Of a stretch of 64,000 nucleotides of DNA, positions 15,310 through 25,398 are shown in pieces (position 1 is the first letter of the stretch; every line of letters begins with the position of its first letter). The position numbers and the translations under genes are program-made. Source of the stretch: an uncultured Lachnospiraceae bacterium (GTDB lineage Bacteria > Bacillota > Clostridia > Lachnospirales > Lachnospiraceae); the NCBI GenBank assembly GCA_945868435.1, contig CAMBLG010000006.1, positions 1 to 64,000 on the forward strand, written 5' to 3'. The notes under the pieces are model-generated. The model saw only the letters and a program-made list of their open reading frames with translations. It was not told the DNA's origin and ran no database searches.

Positions 15310-18300
15310 ATGTACAACAAAGTAGACACCAACATGAACTTTGTTGAGCGCGAGAAGGAAGTCGAGAAGTTCTGGCGCGACAACGACATCTTTAAGAAAT
15401 CGATGGAGAATCGCAAGGAAGGCGAGACCTATACCTTTTATGACGGACCGCCAACGGCTAACGGAAAGCCGCATATCGGACACGTGGAGACGAGAACCAT
15501 CAAGGATATGATTCCGAGATTCCAGACCATGAAGGGCAAGTATGTACCGCGTAAGGCAGGCTGGGATACCCACGGACTTCCGGTGGAAATCGAGGTGGAG
15601 AAGCTTCTGGGACTGGATGGAAAGGATCAGATCGAGGAGTATGGTCTGGAGCCTTTCATCAAGAAGTGTAAGGAATCCGTATGGAAATACAAGGGCATGT
15701 GGGAGGATTTCTCAGGAACGGTCGGTTTCTGGGCTGATATGGATGACCCGTATGTTACCTATGACGATAACTTTATTGAGTCCGAGTGGTGGGCGTTGAA
15801 GGAAATCTGGAACAAGGGGTTACTGTACAAGGGCTTTAAAATTGTTCCGTATTGCCCGCGCTGCGGTACACCGCTTTCTGCACAGGAGGTGGCACAGGGC
15901 TATAAGACGGTAAAGGAGCGCTCTGCAATTGTCCGCTTTAAGGTAGTAGGCGAGGATGCATACTTCCTGGCATGGACAACGACCCCGTGGACACTTCCGA
16001 GCAACGTGGCACTTTGTGTGAACCCGGATGATACCTATATCAAGGTAAAAGCGGCAGATGGTTATACCTATTACCTTGCGGAGGCACTTTCCGAGAAGGT
16101 GCTGGGCGGACTTGGCAATGACGAAGCGGGCGTCAAAGCCTTTGAAGTGTTGGAAACCTACAAGGGAAAAGATCTGGAGTACAAGGAGTACGAGCCACTG
16201 TTTGACTGTGCTAAGGAAGTCGCTGACAAGCAGGGAAAGAAGGGCTTTTTCGTGACCTGCGACAGCTATGTAACTATGACCGATGGTACCGGTATCGTGC
16301 ACATTGCACCGGCGTTTGGTGAGGACGATGCCAACGTGGGACGCAATTACGATCTTCCGTTCGTACAGTTTGTCAACGGAAAAGGCGAGCTGACGGAGGA
16401 AACCCCGTTTGCAGGTCTGTTTGTCAAGAAGGCAGACCCGGAGGTACTCAAGAACCTGGATGGAAGAAACCAGCTGTTTGAGGCACCGAAGTTTGAACAT
16501 GAGTATCCACACTGTTGGAGATGTGATACGCCGTTAATCTACTATGCAAGAGAGTCCTGGTATATCAAGGAGACGGCAGTCAAGGACGATCTGATCCGCA
16601 ACAATAATACGGTCAACTGGATTCCGGAGTCCATCGGTTCCGGTCGATTCGGAAACTGGCTGGAGAACATTCAGGACTGGGCAATCTCACGTAACCGTTA
16701 CTGGGGAACTCCGCTGAACATCTGGGAGTGTGAGTGCGGACACAGAGAGTGCATCGGAAGCCGTGCGGAGCTGGCAGAAAAAGCACAGGATCCGAAGGCG
16801 GCTGAAGTAGAGCTTCACAGACCATATATCGATGAGGTGAAGCTGATCTGTCCGGAGTGCGGAAAGAAGATGACCCGTGTACCGGAAGTGCTGGATTGCT
16901 GGTTTGATTCCGGAGCAATGCCTTTTGCACAGCATCACTATCCGTTTGAGAATAAGGAGCTGTTCGAGCAGCAGTTCCCGGCTCAGTTTATCTCTGAGGC
17001 CGTCGACCAGACCCGTGGATGGTTCCATTCCCTGATGGCAGAATCTACGCTGCTCTTTAACAAGGCTCCGTATGAGAATGTTATCGTTCTTGGTCACGTG
17101 CAGGATGAGAATGGACAGAAAATGTCCAAGTCCAAGGGCAATGCGGTGGATCCGTTTGATGCGTTGAAGACCTATGGCGCAGATGCAATCCGTTGGTATT
17201 TCTATACGGCAAGTGCACCATGGATTCCAAAGCGTTTCTCCGGCAAGCTTGTGCAGGAAGGACAGCGCAAGTTTATGGGAACTTTGTGGAATACCTATGC
17301 ATTTTTCGTTCTGTATGCGAATATTGATAATTTTGATGCGACGAAATATACGTTGGATTATGAGAAGCTTACCGTGATGGATAAGTGGCTCTTGTCCAAG
17401 CTGAATTCCGCAGTGGCAGCAGTGGATGATAATCTGGAGAATTACCGGATTCCGGAGGCTGCACGAGCTCTGGAAGAGTTCGTGGATGATATGAGTAACT
17501 GGTACGTGCGCCGTTCCCGCGAGCGCTTCTGGGCAAAAGGCATGGAGCAGGATAAGATCAATGCGTATATGACCTTGTATACGGCACTGGTTACCATCAG
17601 TAAGGCTGCAGCGCCGATGATTCCGTTTATGACAGAGGATATTTATCGCAATCTGGTTTGCTCTATCGATCCGTCTGCGCCGGAAAGTGTACACCTGTGT
17701 GATTTCCCGACTGTGGATGAGAAGGTGATTGACAAGGAACTTGAGGCTGCTATGGATGAGGTCTTAAAGATTGTTGTCATGGGTCGTGCATGCCGCAATA
17801 GCGCCAATATCAAGAATCGTCAGCCAATCGGAACCATGTATGTGAAGGCGGAGCGCAAACTGAGTGACTTCTTTGTTGCCATTATTGCCGATGAGTTGAA
17901 CGTAAAGAATGTATGCTTCACCGATGATGTGTCAAGTTATACGGATTACCAGTTCAAGCCACAGCTTCGCACCGTTGGTCCGAAATATGGCAAATACTTA
18001 AAGCAGATCCAGGAAACTTTGGCAGGACTGGACGGAAATAAGGCAATGGCAGAACTTAAGTCAGAAGGTGCGCTTAAGCTTGACAGTATCAGCGACGAGG
18101 TTGTATTATTAGAAGAGGATTTGCTGATTACCATGACACAGGCAGAGGGCTTCGTGACGGAAGGTGATAACACGGTTACTGTTGTTATGGACACCAAACT
18201 GACACCGGAGCTTATAGAGGAAGGCTTTGTCCGTGAGCTGATCAGCAAGATTCAGACCATGCGTAAGGAAGCAGGTTTTGAGGTGATGGATCACATTGCA

Positions 18301-18468
18301 GTATCTTACACCGCAGATGAGAAGGTAACCGGCATTTTCCAGAAGTATGGCAACGATATCATGTCAGAGGTATTGGCCGACAAACTCTCAGCAGATACGC
18401 TGTGCGGATATCAGAAGGAGTGGAATATCAACGGTGAGAAGGTTACGCTTGCAGTTGAGAAGCAGTAG
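15310..18468 (+). CDS. ileS: Isoleucyl-tRNA synthetase, long (type 2) form
   Basis: The 1052-residue class I synthetase charges tRNA-Ile. Residues 50-58 hold the HIGH motif (NGKPHIGH, H55) and residues 604-608 the KMSKS loop (KMSKSKGN). The editing domain follows the first zinc-type segment (CPRCG). A second pair of CxxC motifs (HCWRCDTP, CPECGKKM) lies before DCWFDSGAMPF. Length, the DGPPTANGKPHIGH form and GWDTHGLPVE fit the type 2 (eukaryote-like) IleRS, which in general resists mupirocin and lacks the C-terminal zinc finger of type 1. Start at 15310 follows AAGGAGGA. Expression is under the T-box leader just upstream. Confidence 0.97.
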   Translation: MYNKVDTNMNFVEREKEVEKFWRDNDIFKKSMENRKEGETYTFYDGPPTANGKPHIGHVETRTIKDMIPRFQTMKGKYVPRKAGWDTHGLPVEIEVEKLLGLDGKDQIEEYGLEPFIKKCKESVWKYKGMWEDFSGTVGFWADMDDPYVTYDDNFIESEWWALKEIWNKGLLYKGFKIVPYCPRCGTPLSAQEVAQGYKTVKERSAIVRFKVVGEDAYFLAWTTTPWTLPSNVALCVNPDDTYIKVKAADGYTYYLAEALSEKVLGGLGNDEAGVKAFEVLETYKGKDLEYKEYEPLFDCAKEVADKQGKKGFFVTCDSYVTMTDGTGIVHIAPAFGEDDANVGRNYDLPFVQFVNGKGELTEETPFAGLFVKKADPEVLKNLDGRNQLFEAPKFEHEYPHCWRCDTPLIYYARESWYIKETAVKDDLIRNNNTVNWIPESIGSGRFGNWLENIQDWAISRNRYWGTPLNIWECECGHRECIGSRAELAEKAQDPKAAEVELHRPYIDEVKLICPECGKKMTRVPEVLDCWFDSGAMPFAQHHYPFENKELFEQQFPAQFISEAVDQTRGWFHSLMAESTLLFNKAPYENVIVLGHVQDENGQKMSKSKGNAVDPFDALKTYGADAIRWYFYTASAPWIPKRFSGKLVQEGQRKFMGTLWNTYAFFVLYANIDNFDATKYTLDYEKLTVMDKWLLSKLNSAVAAVDDNLENYRIPEAARALEEFVDDMSNWYVRRSRERFWAKGMEQDKINAYMTLYTALVTISKAAAPMIPFMTEDIYRNLVCSIDPSAPESVHLCDFPTVDEKVIDKELEAAMDEVLKIVVMGRACRNSANIKNRQPIGTMYVKAERKLSDFFVAIIADELNVKNVCFTDDVSSYTDYQFKPQLRTVGPKYGKYLKQIQETLAGLDGNKAMAELKSEGALKLDSISDEVVLLEEDLLITMTQAEGFVTEGDNTVTVVMDTKLTPELIEEGFVRELISKIQTMRKEAGFEVMDHIAVSYTADEKVTGIFQKYGNDIMSEVLADKLSADTLCGYQKEWNINGEKVTLAVEKQ

Positions 18469-18471
18469 AGC

Positions 18472-18508
18472 AAAGGGGAGAGGGCGCAGTAGCACTGTCT
18501 CCCTTTTT
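18472..18508 (+). terminator. Terminator after ileS
   Basis: AAAGGGGAGA pairs with TCTCCCTTTT around a 16-base loop; the T run is part of the descending arm. It begins a few bases after the ileS stop. Confidence 0.75.
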
Positions 18509-18559
18509 CATCATATATCTCATAACGAAATATATTGGATTGCAAGAGGAGGAAAAATT

Positions 18560-21028
18560 ATGAGAGACAAAGTGTTCAGTAAAAAGGTATTTATTAAGAC
18601 AGTCACTGAGAATGTGAAGTCTATGTATCGGAAGACACTGGAGGAGGCAAGTCAGCAGGAGATTTTCCAAGCAGTTTCCCTGGCTGTCAAGGATGTGGTC
18701 ATGGATCAGTGGATGGCTACGCAGCAGGTCATCGAGCGGGATGATCCGAAGACGGTATACTACATGTCCATGGAGTTCTTGATGGGGCGCGCTCTGGGCA
18801 ATAACCTGATCAGTCTTGGGGCATATTCCGAGGTGAGAGAGGCTTTGGAGGAGATTGGTCTGGATATCAGTGTGATTGAGGATCAGGAGCCGGATCCGGC
18901 TCTGGGAAATGGCGGTTTGGGACGTCTGGCTGCCTGCTTTATGGATTCTCTTGCAACCCTGGGCTATGCGGCATATGGTTGTGGAATCCGTTATCGCTAC
19001 GGTATGTTCAAGCAGCAGATCATCGATGGATTCCAGGTGGAAGTGCCGGATTCCTGGTTAAAGGACGGATATCCGTTTGAGCTGCACAGACCGGAATACT
19101 GCTATGAAATCAAATTTGGCGGACGTGTGGAGCAGACCACAACAGAGGACGGACAGATGGCTTTCAAGCATGTGGACTATCAGTCTGTATTGGCGGTTGC
19201 CTACGATATGCCAATCGTGGGTTACGAGAATAATGTCGTAGATACATTGATTATCTGGGATGCTGAGCCAAAGGAGGAATTCCGTTTGGATTCCTTCGAT
19301 AAGGGTGATTATGAGAAGGCTGTGGAGCAGGAAAATCTTGCCCGCAATCTGGTGGAAGTACTCTACCCGAATGACAATCATGTCAAGGGAAAGGAGCTTC
19401 GCTTAAAGCAGCAGTATTTCTTTGTATCTGCAAGTATTCAGCGTGCGCTGGCACGTTTCAAAAAGCATCATACCGACCTGCATGACCTGCCGAAGAAGGT
19501 TGTATTTCAGATGAACGATACTCATCCGACAGTTGCAGTCGCAGAGTTGATGAGAATTCTTGTGGACGAGGAAGGCCTGTCCTGGGATGATGCGTGGGAT
19601 ATCACTACCCACAGTGTGGCTTACACAAACCATACCATTATGGCGGAGGCGCTGGAGAAGTGGCCGATCGAAATCTTCCAGAGACTTCTTCCGCGTGTAT
19701 ACCAGATTATTGAGGAGATCAACCGCAGATTTGTGGAGGAGATTAGAAACCGTTATCCGGGCAATGAGGATAAGGTTCGCAAGATGGCAATTCTCAGCGA
19801 CGGACAGGTAAAGATGGCGCATCTTGCAATCTGTGCCGGATATTCCGTGAACGGTGTTGCCAGACTGCACACAGAGATTCTGAAGAATCAGGAACTGCAC
19901 GACTTCTACGAGATGTATCCGGAGAAGTTTAACAATAAGACCAACGGAATTACCCAGAGACGATTCCTCGCACATGCGAACCCGCTTCTTTCCGATTTCG
20001 TGACAAAGTACGCAGGAAAGGGCTGGGAGACTGATCTGTCCAAGGTGGAGAAGCTTACAGCTGTTGCCACTGATCCAAAGGTACAGAAGGAATTCATGGA
20101 TATCAAGTACAAAAACAAGGTGCGCCTTGCCAAGTACATCAAGGAGCACAATGGCATTGACGTGGATCCGAATTCCATCTTCGATGTGCAGGTAAAGCGT
20201 CTGCATGAGTACAAGAGACAGCTGATGAACATCTTACATGTGATGTATCTGTATAATCAGCTGAAGGCAAATCCGAATATGGAATTCTACCCAAGAACCT
20301 TCATTTTCGGCGCAAAAGCCGCAGCGGGTTACCGCAATGCCAAGAATACAATCAAGCTCATTAATTCCGTGGCGGATGTGATCAACAATGATCCGTCTAT
20401 CGGCGGCAAGATTAAGGTTGTATTTATCGAGGATTACCGTGTGTCTATTGCCGAGTGGATTTTCGCGGCAGCAGATGTCAGCGAGCAGATTTCTACCGCC
20501 AGCAAGGAGGCTTCCGGTACCGGAAATATGAAGTTCATGTTGAACGGTGCTATCACCGTTGGAACCATGGATGGTGCGAATGTTGAGATGTACGAAGAAG
20601 TTGGAGCTGACAACATCTTTATCTTTGGAATGAGCGCGGATGAAGTCATTACCCATGAGAAGCGCAGAGACTACAATCCGGTTGAGATATACAACAATGA
20701 TCCGGAGCTTCGTCAGGCAATCAACAATATGGTGGACGGAACCTATGCGCGGAACGACCGTGAGCTGTTCCGTGAGCTTTACAACTCACTGTTGAATCCG
20801 CCACAGTCTGAGGTGGCTGACCGCTACTTCATTCTTGCTGACTTCCGCGCATATGCCAATGCGCAGCAGAAAATTTCTGCTTACTATCAGCAGAAGGATG
20901 CATGGGCAAGAAGTGCAATCTTAAATGTTGCCCATGTCGGCAAATTCTCATCTGACCGAACGATTCAGGAGTATGTAGACGATATCTGGAAGTTGGATAA
21001 GATTAAGGTAAATATGTCTGGATTCTAG
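18560..21028 (+). CDS. glgP: Glycogen/alpha-glucan phosphorylase (long form)
   Basis: The 822-residue enzyme releases glucose-1-phosphate from glycogen or maltodextrin. Family landmarks are KTVYYMSMEFLMGRALGNNL near residue 60, [23 protein letters not shown], the ligand-loop NDTHPTVAVAELMRIL, and the pyridoxal-phosphate site EASGTGNMKFMLNGAITVGTMDG with K658. The ATG at 18560 has AGAGGAGG eight bases upstream. The gene follows ileS after a terminator and is 7 bp from traX. A second, different phosphorylase begins at 62602, so the organism keeps two paralogues, probably for different glucans or conditions. Confidence 0.95.
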   Translation: MRDKVFSKKVFIKTVTENVKSMYRKTLEEASQQEIFQAVSLAVKDVVMDQWMATQQVIERDDPKTVYYMSMEFLMGRALGNNLISLGAYSEVREALEEIGLDISVIEDQEPDPALGNGGLGRLAACFMDSLATLGYAAYGCGIRYRYGMFKQQIIDGFQVEVPDSWLKDGYPFELHRPEYCYEIKFGGRVEQTTTEDGQMAFKHVDYQSVLAVAYDMPIVGYENNVVDTLIIWDAEPKEEFRLDSFDKGDYEKAVEQENLARNLVEVLYPNDNHVKGKELRLKQQYFFVSASIQRALARFKKHHTDLHDLPKKVVFQMNDTHPTVAVAELMRILVDEEGLSWDDAWDITTHSVAYTNHTIMAEALEKWPIEIFQRLLPRVYQIIEEINRRFVEEIRNRYPGNEDKVRKMAILSDGQVKMAHLAICAGYSVNGVARLHTEILKNQELHDFYEMYPEKFNNKTNGITQRRFLAHANPLLSDFVTKYAGKGWETDLSKVEKLTAVATDPKVQKEFMDIKYKNKVRLAKYIKEHNGIDVDPNSIFDVQVKRLHEYKRQLMNILHVMYLYNQLKANPNMEFYPRTFIFGAKAAAGYRNAKNTIKLINSVADVINNDPSIGGKIKVVFIEDYRVSIAEWIFAAADVSEQISTASKEASGTGNMKFMLNGAITVGTMDGANVEMYEEVGADNIFIFGMSADEVITHEKRRDYNPVEIYNNDPELRQAINNMVDGTYARNDRELFRELYNSLLNPPQSEVADRYFILADFRAYANAQQKISAYYQQKDAWARSAILNVAHVGKFSSDRTIQEYVDDIWKLDKIKVNMSGF

Positions 21029-21035
21029 GAGAATT

Positions 21036-21818
21036 ATGCAAAAAAAAGGTTTATCGGGCTACTGGCTCAAGGTTATTGCAGTGATTACAATGCTGATCGA
21101 TCATACGGCCGCTACCATTCTGGAGCAGATGCTGATGCAGCTTCCGGAATGGGGTCCGATCGACAATGCCAATTGGGAACAGTGGTACGTATTATATCTG
21201 ATTTTGCGTGGCATTGGCCGCATGGCGTTTCCGATATATTGCTATCTTCTGGTGGAGGGATTTACCCACACCAGAAGCAAAGCAAAGTACGCCCTGCGGC
21301 TGTTTGTTTTTGCGCTGATTTCAGAGGTGCCGTTTGATCTTGCGCTGAACGGTACGGCTTTCGATATGAGCTATAATAACGTATTTTTTACGCTTCTCAT
21401 TGGTCTTTTGACGATCACGGCAGCGGATTATATCCGCGAAAAACTGATGGTGAGGACAGATGGTGACGAACGTGTGATCTGGAAGGATGTTCTTCGCATT
21501 GTTCTTACGATGGCGGTACTGCTTGCGGGCGGTGCCATGGCAGAGCTTGTGTTGCGCTGCGATTATGGGGCATGCGGGGTGCTGGCGATTTTCGCACTCT
21601 ATGTGTTCCGGGAGCGGCGCGTGATGGGGTTCGCGCTGGCTGTGGCAATTCTTGGCGTGCTTTCAAGTACACTTGAATTTGCGGCGCTTCTCATGCTGAT
21701 CCCAATTCATTATTACGATGGTACGAGAGGGCGTCAGGTAAAGTATTTCTTTTACGCGTTTTACCCGGTGCATCTGTTGGCCCTGGCGTTGATCTGTTAT
21801 GCGCTGGGCTTAGGATAA
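21036..21818 (+). CDS. TraX-family membrane protein
   Basis: The 260-residue protein has six to seven predicted membrane helices. It carries the TraX signature at the N-terminus (KVIAVITMLIDHTAATIL, then RGIGRMAFPIYCYLLVEGFTHTRSK) and the family's VPFDLA segment near residue 100. TraX was first described as the F-plasmid pilin N-acetylase, but chromosomal copies are widespread in Firmicutes and their substrate is unknown; an acyltransferase acting on a surface protein or polysaccharide is the usual guess. It sits 7 bp after glgP and 12 bp before dnaE, so it is probably co-transcribed. Confidence 0.88.
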   Translation: MQKKGLSGYWLKVIAVITMLIDHTAATILEQMLMQLPEWGPIDNANWEQWYVLYLILRGIGRMAFPIYCYLLVEGFTHTRSKAKYALRLFVFALISEVPFDLALNGTAFDMSYNNVFFTLLIGLLTITAADYIREKLMVRTDGDERVIWKDVLRIVLTMAVLLAGGAMAELVLRCDYGACGVLAIFALYVFRERRVMGFALAVAILGVLSSTLEFAALLMLIPIHYYDGTRGRQVKYFFYAFYPVHLLALALICYALGLG

Positions 21819-21830
21819 AGGAGTCGGAAC

Positions 21831-24800
21831 ATGGCATTTGTACATCTTCATACCCATACCGAGTACTCCCTGTTGGATGGCTCGAATAAGATAAAAGAAT
21901 ATGTTGCCAGAGTCAAGAGTCTGGGGATGAACAGTGCTGCAATCACTGACCACGGTGTTATGTATGGCGTGGTGGAGTTTTACAAGACCGCCAAGGCGGA
22001 GGGCGTTAATCCAATCATTGGCTGTGAGGTGTATGTGGCTCCGAATTCGCGGTTTGACCGGGAATTAAGTCACGGGGAAGACCGGTATTTCCACCTGATT
22101 CTTCTGGCAGAGAATAATGAAGGCTACAGCAATCTGATGAAGATCGTGTCCATCGGTTTCACGGAGGGCTATTACTACAGGCCCCGCGTGGATTTCGAGA
22201 CATTGGAACGGTATCATGAGGGGCTGATCTGTCTGTCTGCATGTCTCGCAGGAGAGATTCCCCGTTACATTGTCCGTGGCTTTTATGATGAGGCGAAGAA
22301 AATTGCACAGAAATATGTGGATTGCTTCGGAAAAGACAATTTCTTCCTGGAACTGCAGGATCATGGCATCTCCGATCAGAAGCTGGTAAACCAGCAGCTT
22401 CTGCGCATGAGCCAGGAGATGGGAATCGGATTGGTGTGTACAAATGATGTGCACTATACCTGTGCGGAGGATGCGGAGGCTCATGATGTGCTTCTGTGTA
22501 TCCAGACCGGTAAGAAGATTACGGACGAGGACCGGATGCGCTATGAGGGCGGACAGTTCTATGTGAAGAGTGAGGAGGAGATGCGGGGGCTTTTTCCCTA
22601 TGCCCTGGAGGCGGTGGAGAATACCCAGAAGATTGCGGACCGATGTCATGTGGAACTGGAATTTGGAAACTATAAGATTCCAAAATACGAGGTGCCGCAG
22701 GGGTACGCCAGTGCCTGGGAATTCCTGAATGATCTATGTGACAAGGGATTTCAGGACAAATACGAAAACAATGCGGAATACACGAAGGAACAGTGTGAGA
22801 GCATCTATCAGGATATGCAGTATGAGCTGGGCATTATCCAGAAGATGGGCTTTGTGGAGTATATTCTGATTGTCTGGGACTACATCAACTGGTGCCGGAC
22901 TCATGACTGCTGGGTTGGACCTGGACGAGGCTCTGCTGCGGGAAGCAAGGTGTGCTATTGCACCGGAATCACGAACATCGATCCCGTCAAATACAATCTG
23001 CTCTTTGAGCGTTTCCTGAATCCGGAGCGTGTGTCCATGCCGGATATTGATGTGGATTTTGAGTATGCGGAGCGCTACCGCGCCATTGAGTATGTCACGG
23101 AAAAGTATGGCAAGGATTCGGTAACGCAGATCGTAACCTTCGGTACCATGGCGGCGCGGGGCGTCATCAAGGCGGTGGGAAAAGCGCTTGATTTCCCTTA
23201 TGCCGAGATGGACCGTGTGGCCAAGATGGTGCCCATGGAACTCAACATTACCATTGATCGTGCACTGCAGATGAATCCGGAATTCAGAAGCCTCTATGAA
23301 GGGGATGCGCGGATGCATGATCTGATCGATATGGCAAAGCGCCTGGAGGGGCTGCCAAACCATACTTCGGTTCATGCGGCGGGGGTGGTCATTTATCCGG
23401 GAGTGGCAAGTGATTATGTGCCGTTGGGAAGAGCCAGTGACGGAAGTCCTACAGCGGAGTATAACATGGTGCAGCTGGAGGAACTGGGACTTCTGAAGAT
23501 GGATTTTCTGGGACTTCGGACACTTACCGTGCTGAAGGATGCCGTAAAGAATATTAAGGCATCCACCGGTATCGATGTGGATATTGACCACATTGATTTC
23601 AACGATAAGCCCATGCTGGATTTCATCGGAACCGGTAAGACCGAGGGCGTGTTCCAGCTGGAGTCTGCGGGAATGCAGAACTTTATGAAGGAGCTGAAGC
23701 CTCAGAATTTCGAGGACATTGTGGCCGGTATTTCCCTGTATCGTCCGGGACCGATGGATTTTATCCCGAATTATATCAAGGGTAAGAACAATCCAAACGA
23801 AATCGTGTACGTGACACCGGAGCTGGAATCCATTCTGGAACCGACTTACGGATGTATTGTTTACCAGGAGCAGGTTATGCAGATCGTGCAGAAGCTTGCC
23901 GGGTATACCATGGGACAGGCCGATAACATACGCCGTGCCATGAGTAAGAAAAAGCAATATGTGATTGATGCGGAGCGCCAGAGCTTTGTTTACGGAGATG
24001 CAGAGCGGGGAATCAAGGGCTGTGTGGCCAATGGGATCGACGAGAAGGCTGCCAACAGCATTTATGATTCTATGGTGGATTTCGCAAAGTATGCCTTCAA
24101 CAAATCCCATGCGGCAGCATATGCGGTCATCAGTGTGCAGACAGCATGGCTCAAATACTATTATCCGGTAGAGTTTATGGCTGCGCTCATGACTTCGGTG
24201 ATTGACAATTCCGGAAAGGAAGCGGAATACCTGCTTCACTGCAAAGAACTTGGCATCAAGGTGCTTCCGCCGGATATCAATGTGGGGCTCGGTGAGTTTA
24301 CCGCAGAGGGAGATCATGTCCGCTATGGGCTGTATGCCATTAAGTCGCTTGGACGGCCGGTCATAGACAAGATTATCGAAGAGCGTCAGTTGGGAGGACC
24401 TTACCGCACGCTGCAGGATTTTATTGAGCGGACTGCGGAGCGGGATATCAACAAGCGGGCAATTGAGAATCTGATCAAGGCAGGAGCGTGTGACAGTTTA
24501 GACGGAACCAGAAAACAGATGACGATGGTGTATTCATCCATTGTGGATCAGGTACTGCATCAGAAGAAGTCAACCATGTCCGGACAGATGAGCCTGTTTG
24601 ATCTGGTGTCAGAGGAGGAGAGATCGAACTTTGAGGTGCATTATCCGGATGTGGGAGAATTCCCGAAAGAAATGCTTCTTGGATTTGAGAAGGAAGTCCT
24701 CGGAATCTATCTGAGCGGACATCCGCTGGAAGAGTATATGGACAAGCTGAAGAAGAGTGTCACAGCTCATGCGGCGGATTTTATGCGGGAGGAAGAAACC

Positions 24801-25328
24801 GGAGCTGTCAAGGTGGCGGACAATGCTCATGTGATCGTGGGAGGCATGATCGCGGCAAAGACCGTCAAATTCACCCGCAATAACAAGGCGATGGCGTTCA
24901 TCAGTATCGAGGATCTGACCGGGACGGTAGAGGTGATCGTGTTCCCGAAGGATTATGAGCGTTACCAGCGTTTCCTCGACGAGGATGGCAAGGTGTTTGT
25001 TGTGGGGCGCGTGACCATTGAGGATGAGCAGGATGGCAAGATCATCTGTGAGCGCATCGTGCCGTTTGACGATACGCAGAAAGAAATCTGGCTGCAGTTT
25101 TCGACCAAAGAGGAGTTCGCACAGAGGGAAGAAGCGTTGTATGCACTGCTTGCGGAGTCGGATGGAAACGACGAGGTAGTCATCTATGTGGCGAATCCGA
25201 AAGCGGTCAAGAGACTTGGAAAAAGCCGCTCTGTGCGGGCAAATCAGGAACTGCTCGACACATTGACGGACTTCGTGGGCGAAAATAATCTAAAACTTGT
25301 TGAAAAGAGCCTTGAAAATCGTCTGTAA
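21831..25328 (+). CDS. dnaE: DNA polymerase III alpha subunit
   Basis: The 1165-residue replicative polymerase subunit opens with a PHP domain (FVHLHTHTEYSLLDG, then AITDHGVMYGVVEFYK). The palm follows GPGRGSAAGS; catalytic acids are D405 and D407 in PDIDVDF and D558 in LLKMDFLGLRTL. Fingers carry RRAMSKKK and NKSHAAAYAVISVQTAWLKYYYP. An OB-fold domain near residues 985-1075 reads VIVGGMIAAKTVKFTRNNKAMAF. It is the DnaE (not PolC) type, without an exonuclease domain. The start at 21831 follows AAAGGAGTCGG. Downstream pfkA has its own promoter overlapping the dnaE end. Confidence 0.97.
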   Translation: MAFVHLHTHTEYSLLDGSNKIKEYVARVKSLGMNSAAITDHGVMYGVVEFYKTAKAEGVNPIIGCEVYVAPNSRFDRELSHGEDRYFHLILLAENNEGYSNLMKIVSIGFTEGYYYRPRVDFETLERYHEGLICLSACLAGEIPRYIVRGFYDEAKKIAQKYVDCFGKDNFFLELQDHGISDQKLVNQQLLRMSQEMGIGLVCTNDVHYTCAEDAEAHDVLLCIQTGKKITDEDRMRYEGGQFYVKSEEEMRGLFPYALEAVENTQKIADRCHVELEFGNYKIPKYEVPQGYASAWEFLNDLCDKGFQDKYENNAEYTKEQCESIYQDMQYELGIIQKMGFVEYILIVWDYINWCRTHDCWVGPGRGSAAGSKVCYCTGITNIDPVKYNLLFERFLNPERVSMPDIDVDFEYAERYRAIEYVTEKYGKDSVTQIVTFGTMAARGVIKAVGKALDFPYAEMDRVAKMVPMELNITIDRALQMNPEFRSLYEGDARMHDLIDMAKRLEGLPNHTSVHAAGVVIYPGVASDYVPLGRASDGSPTAEYNMVQLEELGLLKMDFLGLRTLTVLKDAVKNIKASTGIDVDIDHIDFNDKPMLDFIGTGKTEGVFQLESAGMQNFMKELKPQNFEDIVAGISLYRPGPMDFIPNYIKGKNNPNEIVYVTPELESILEPTYGCIVYQEQVMQIVQKLAGYTMGQADNIRRAMSKKKQYVIDAERQSFVYGDAERGIKGCVANGIDEKAANSIYDSMVDFAKYAFNKSHAAAYAVISVQTAWLKYYYPVEFMAALMTSVIDNSGKEAEYLLHCKELGIKVLPPDINVGLGEFTAEGDHVRYGLYAIKSLGRPVIDKIIEERQLGGPYRTLQDFIERTAERDINKRAIENLIKAGACDSLDGTRKQMTMVYSSIVDQVLHQKKSTMSGQMSLFDLVSEEERSNFEVHYPDVGEFPKEMLLGFEKEVLGIYLSGHPLEEYMDKLKKSVTAHAADFMREEETGAVKVADNAHVIVGGMIAAKTVKFTRNNKAMAFISIEDLTGTVEVIVFPKDYERYQRFLDEDGKVFVVGRVTIEDEQDGKIICERIVPFDDTQKEIWLQFSTKEEFAQREEALYALLAESDGNDEVVIYVANPKAVKRLGKSRSVRANQELLDTLTDFVGENNLKLVEKSLENRL

Positions 25329-25340
25329 AGAGTATAAAAT
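25312..25340 (+). promoter_or_regulatory. Promoter of pfkA inside the dnaE end
   Basis: TTGAAA (25312-25317), 17 bp, TAAAAT (25335-25340). The -35 lies within the last codons of dnaE. About 55 bases separate it from the pfkA start. Confidence 0.55.
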
Positions 25341-25398
25341 ATAACAGGCTAAGTGGATTATAAATAATCAGATATTTTAACATATGGAGGATGCAGTG

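Noticed and set aside
22734-24317. 527-residue minus-strand open frame
   Set aside because: It lies wholly opposite dnaE, is rich in His, Arg, Ile and Cys as expected for the complement of a Gly/Asp/Glu-rich gene, and shows no known motifs.
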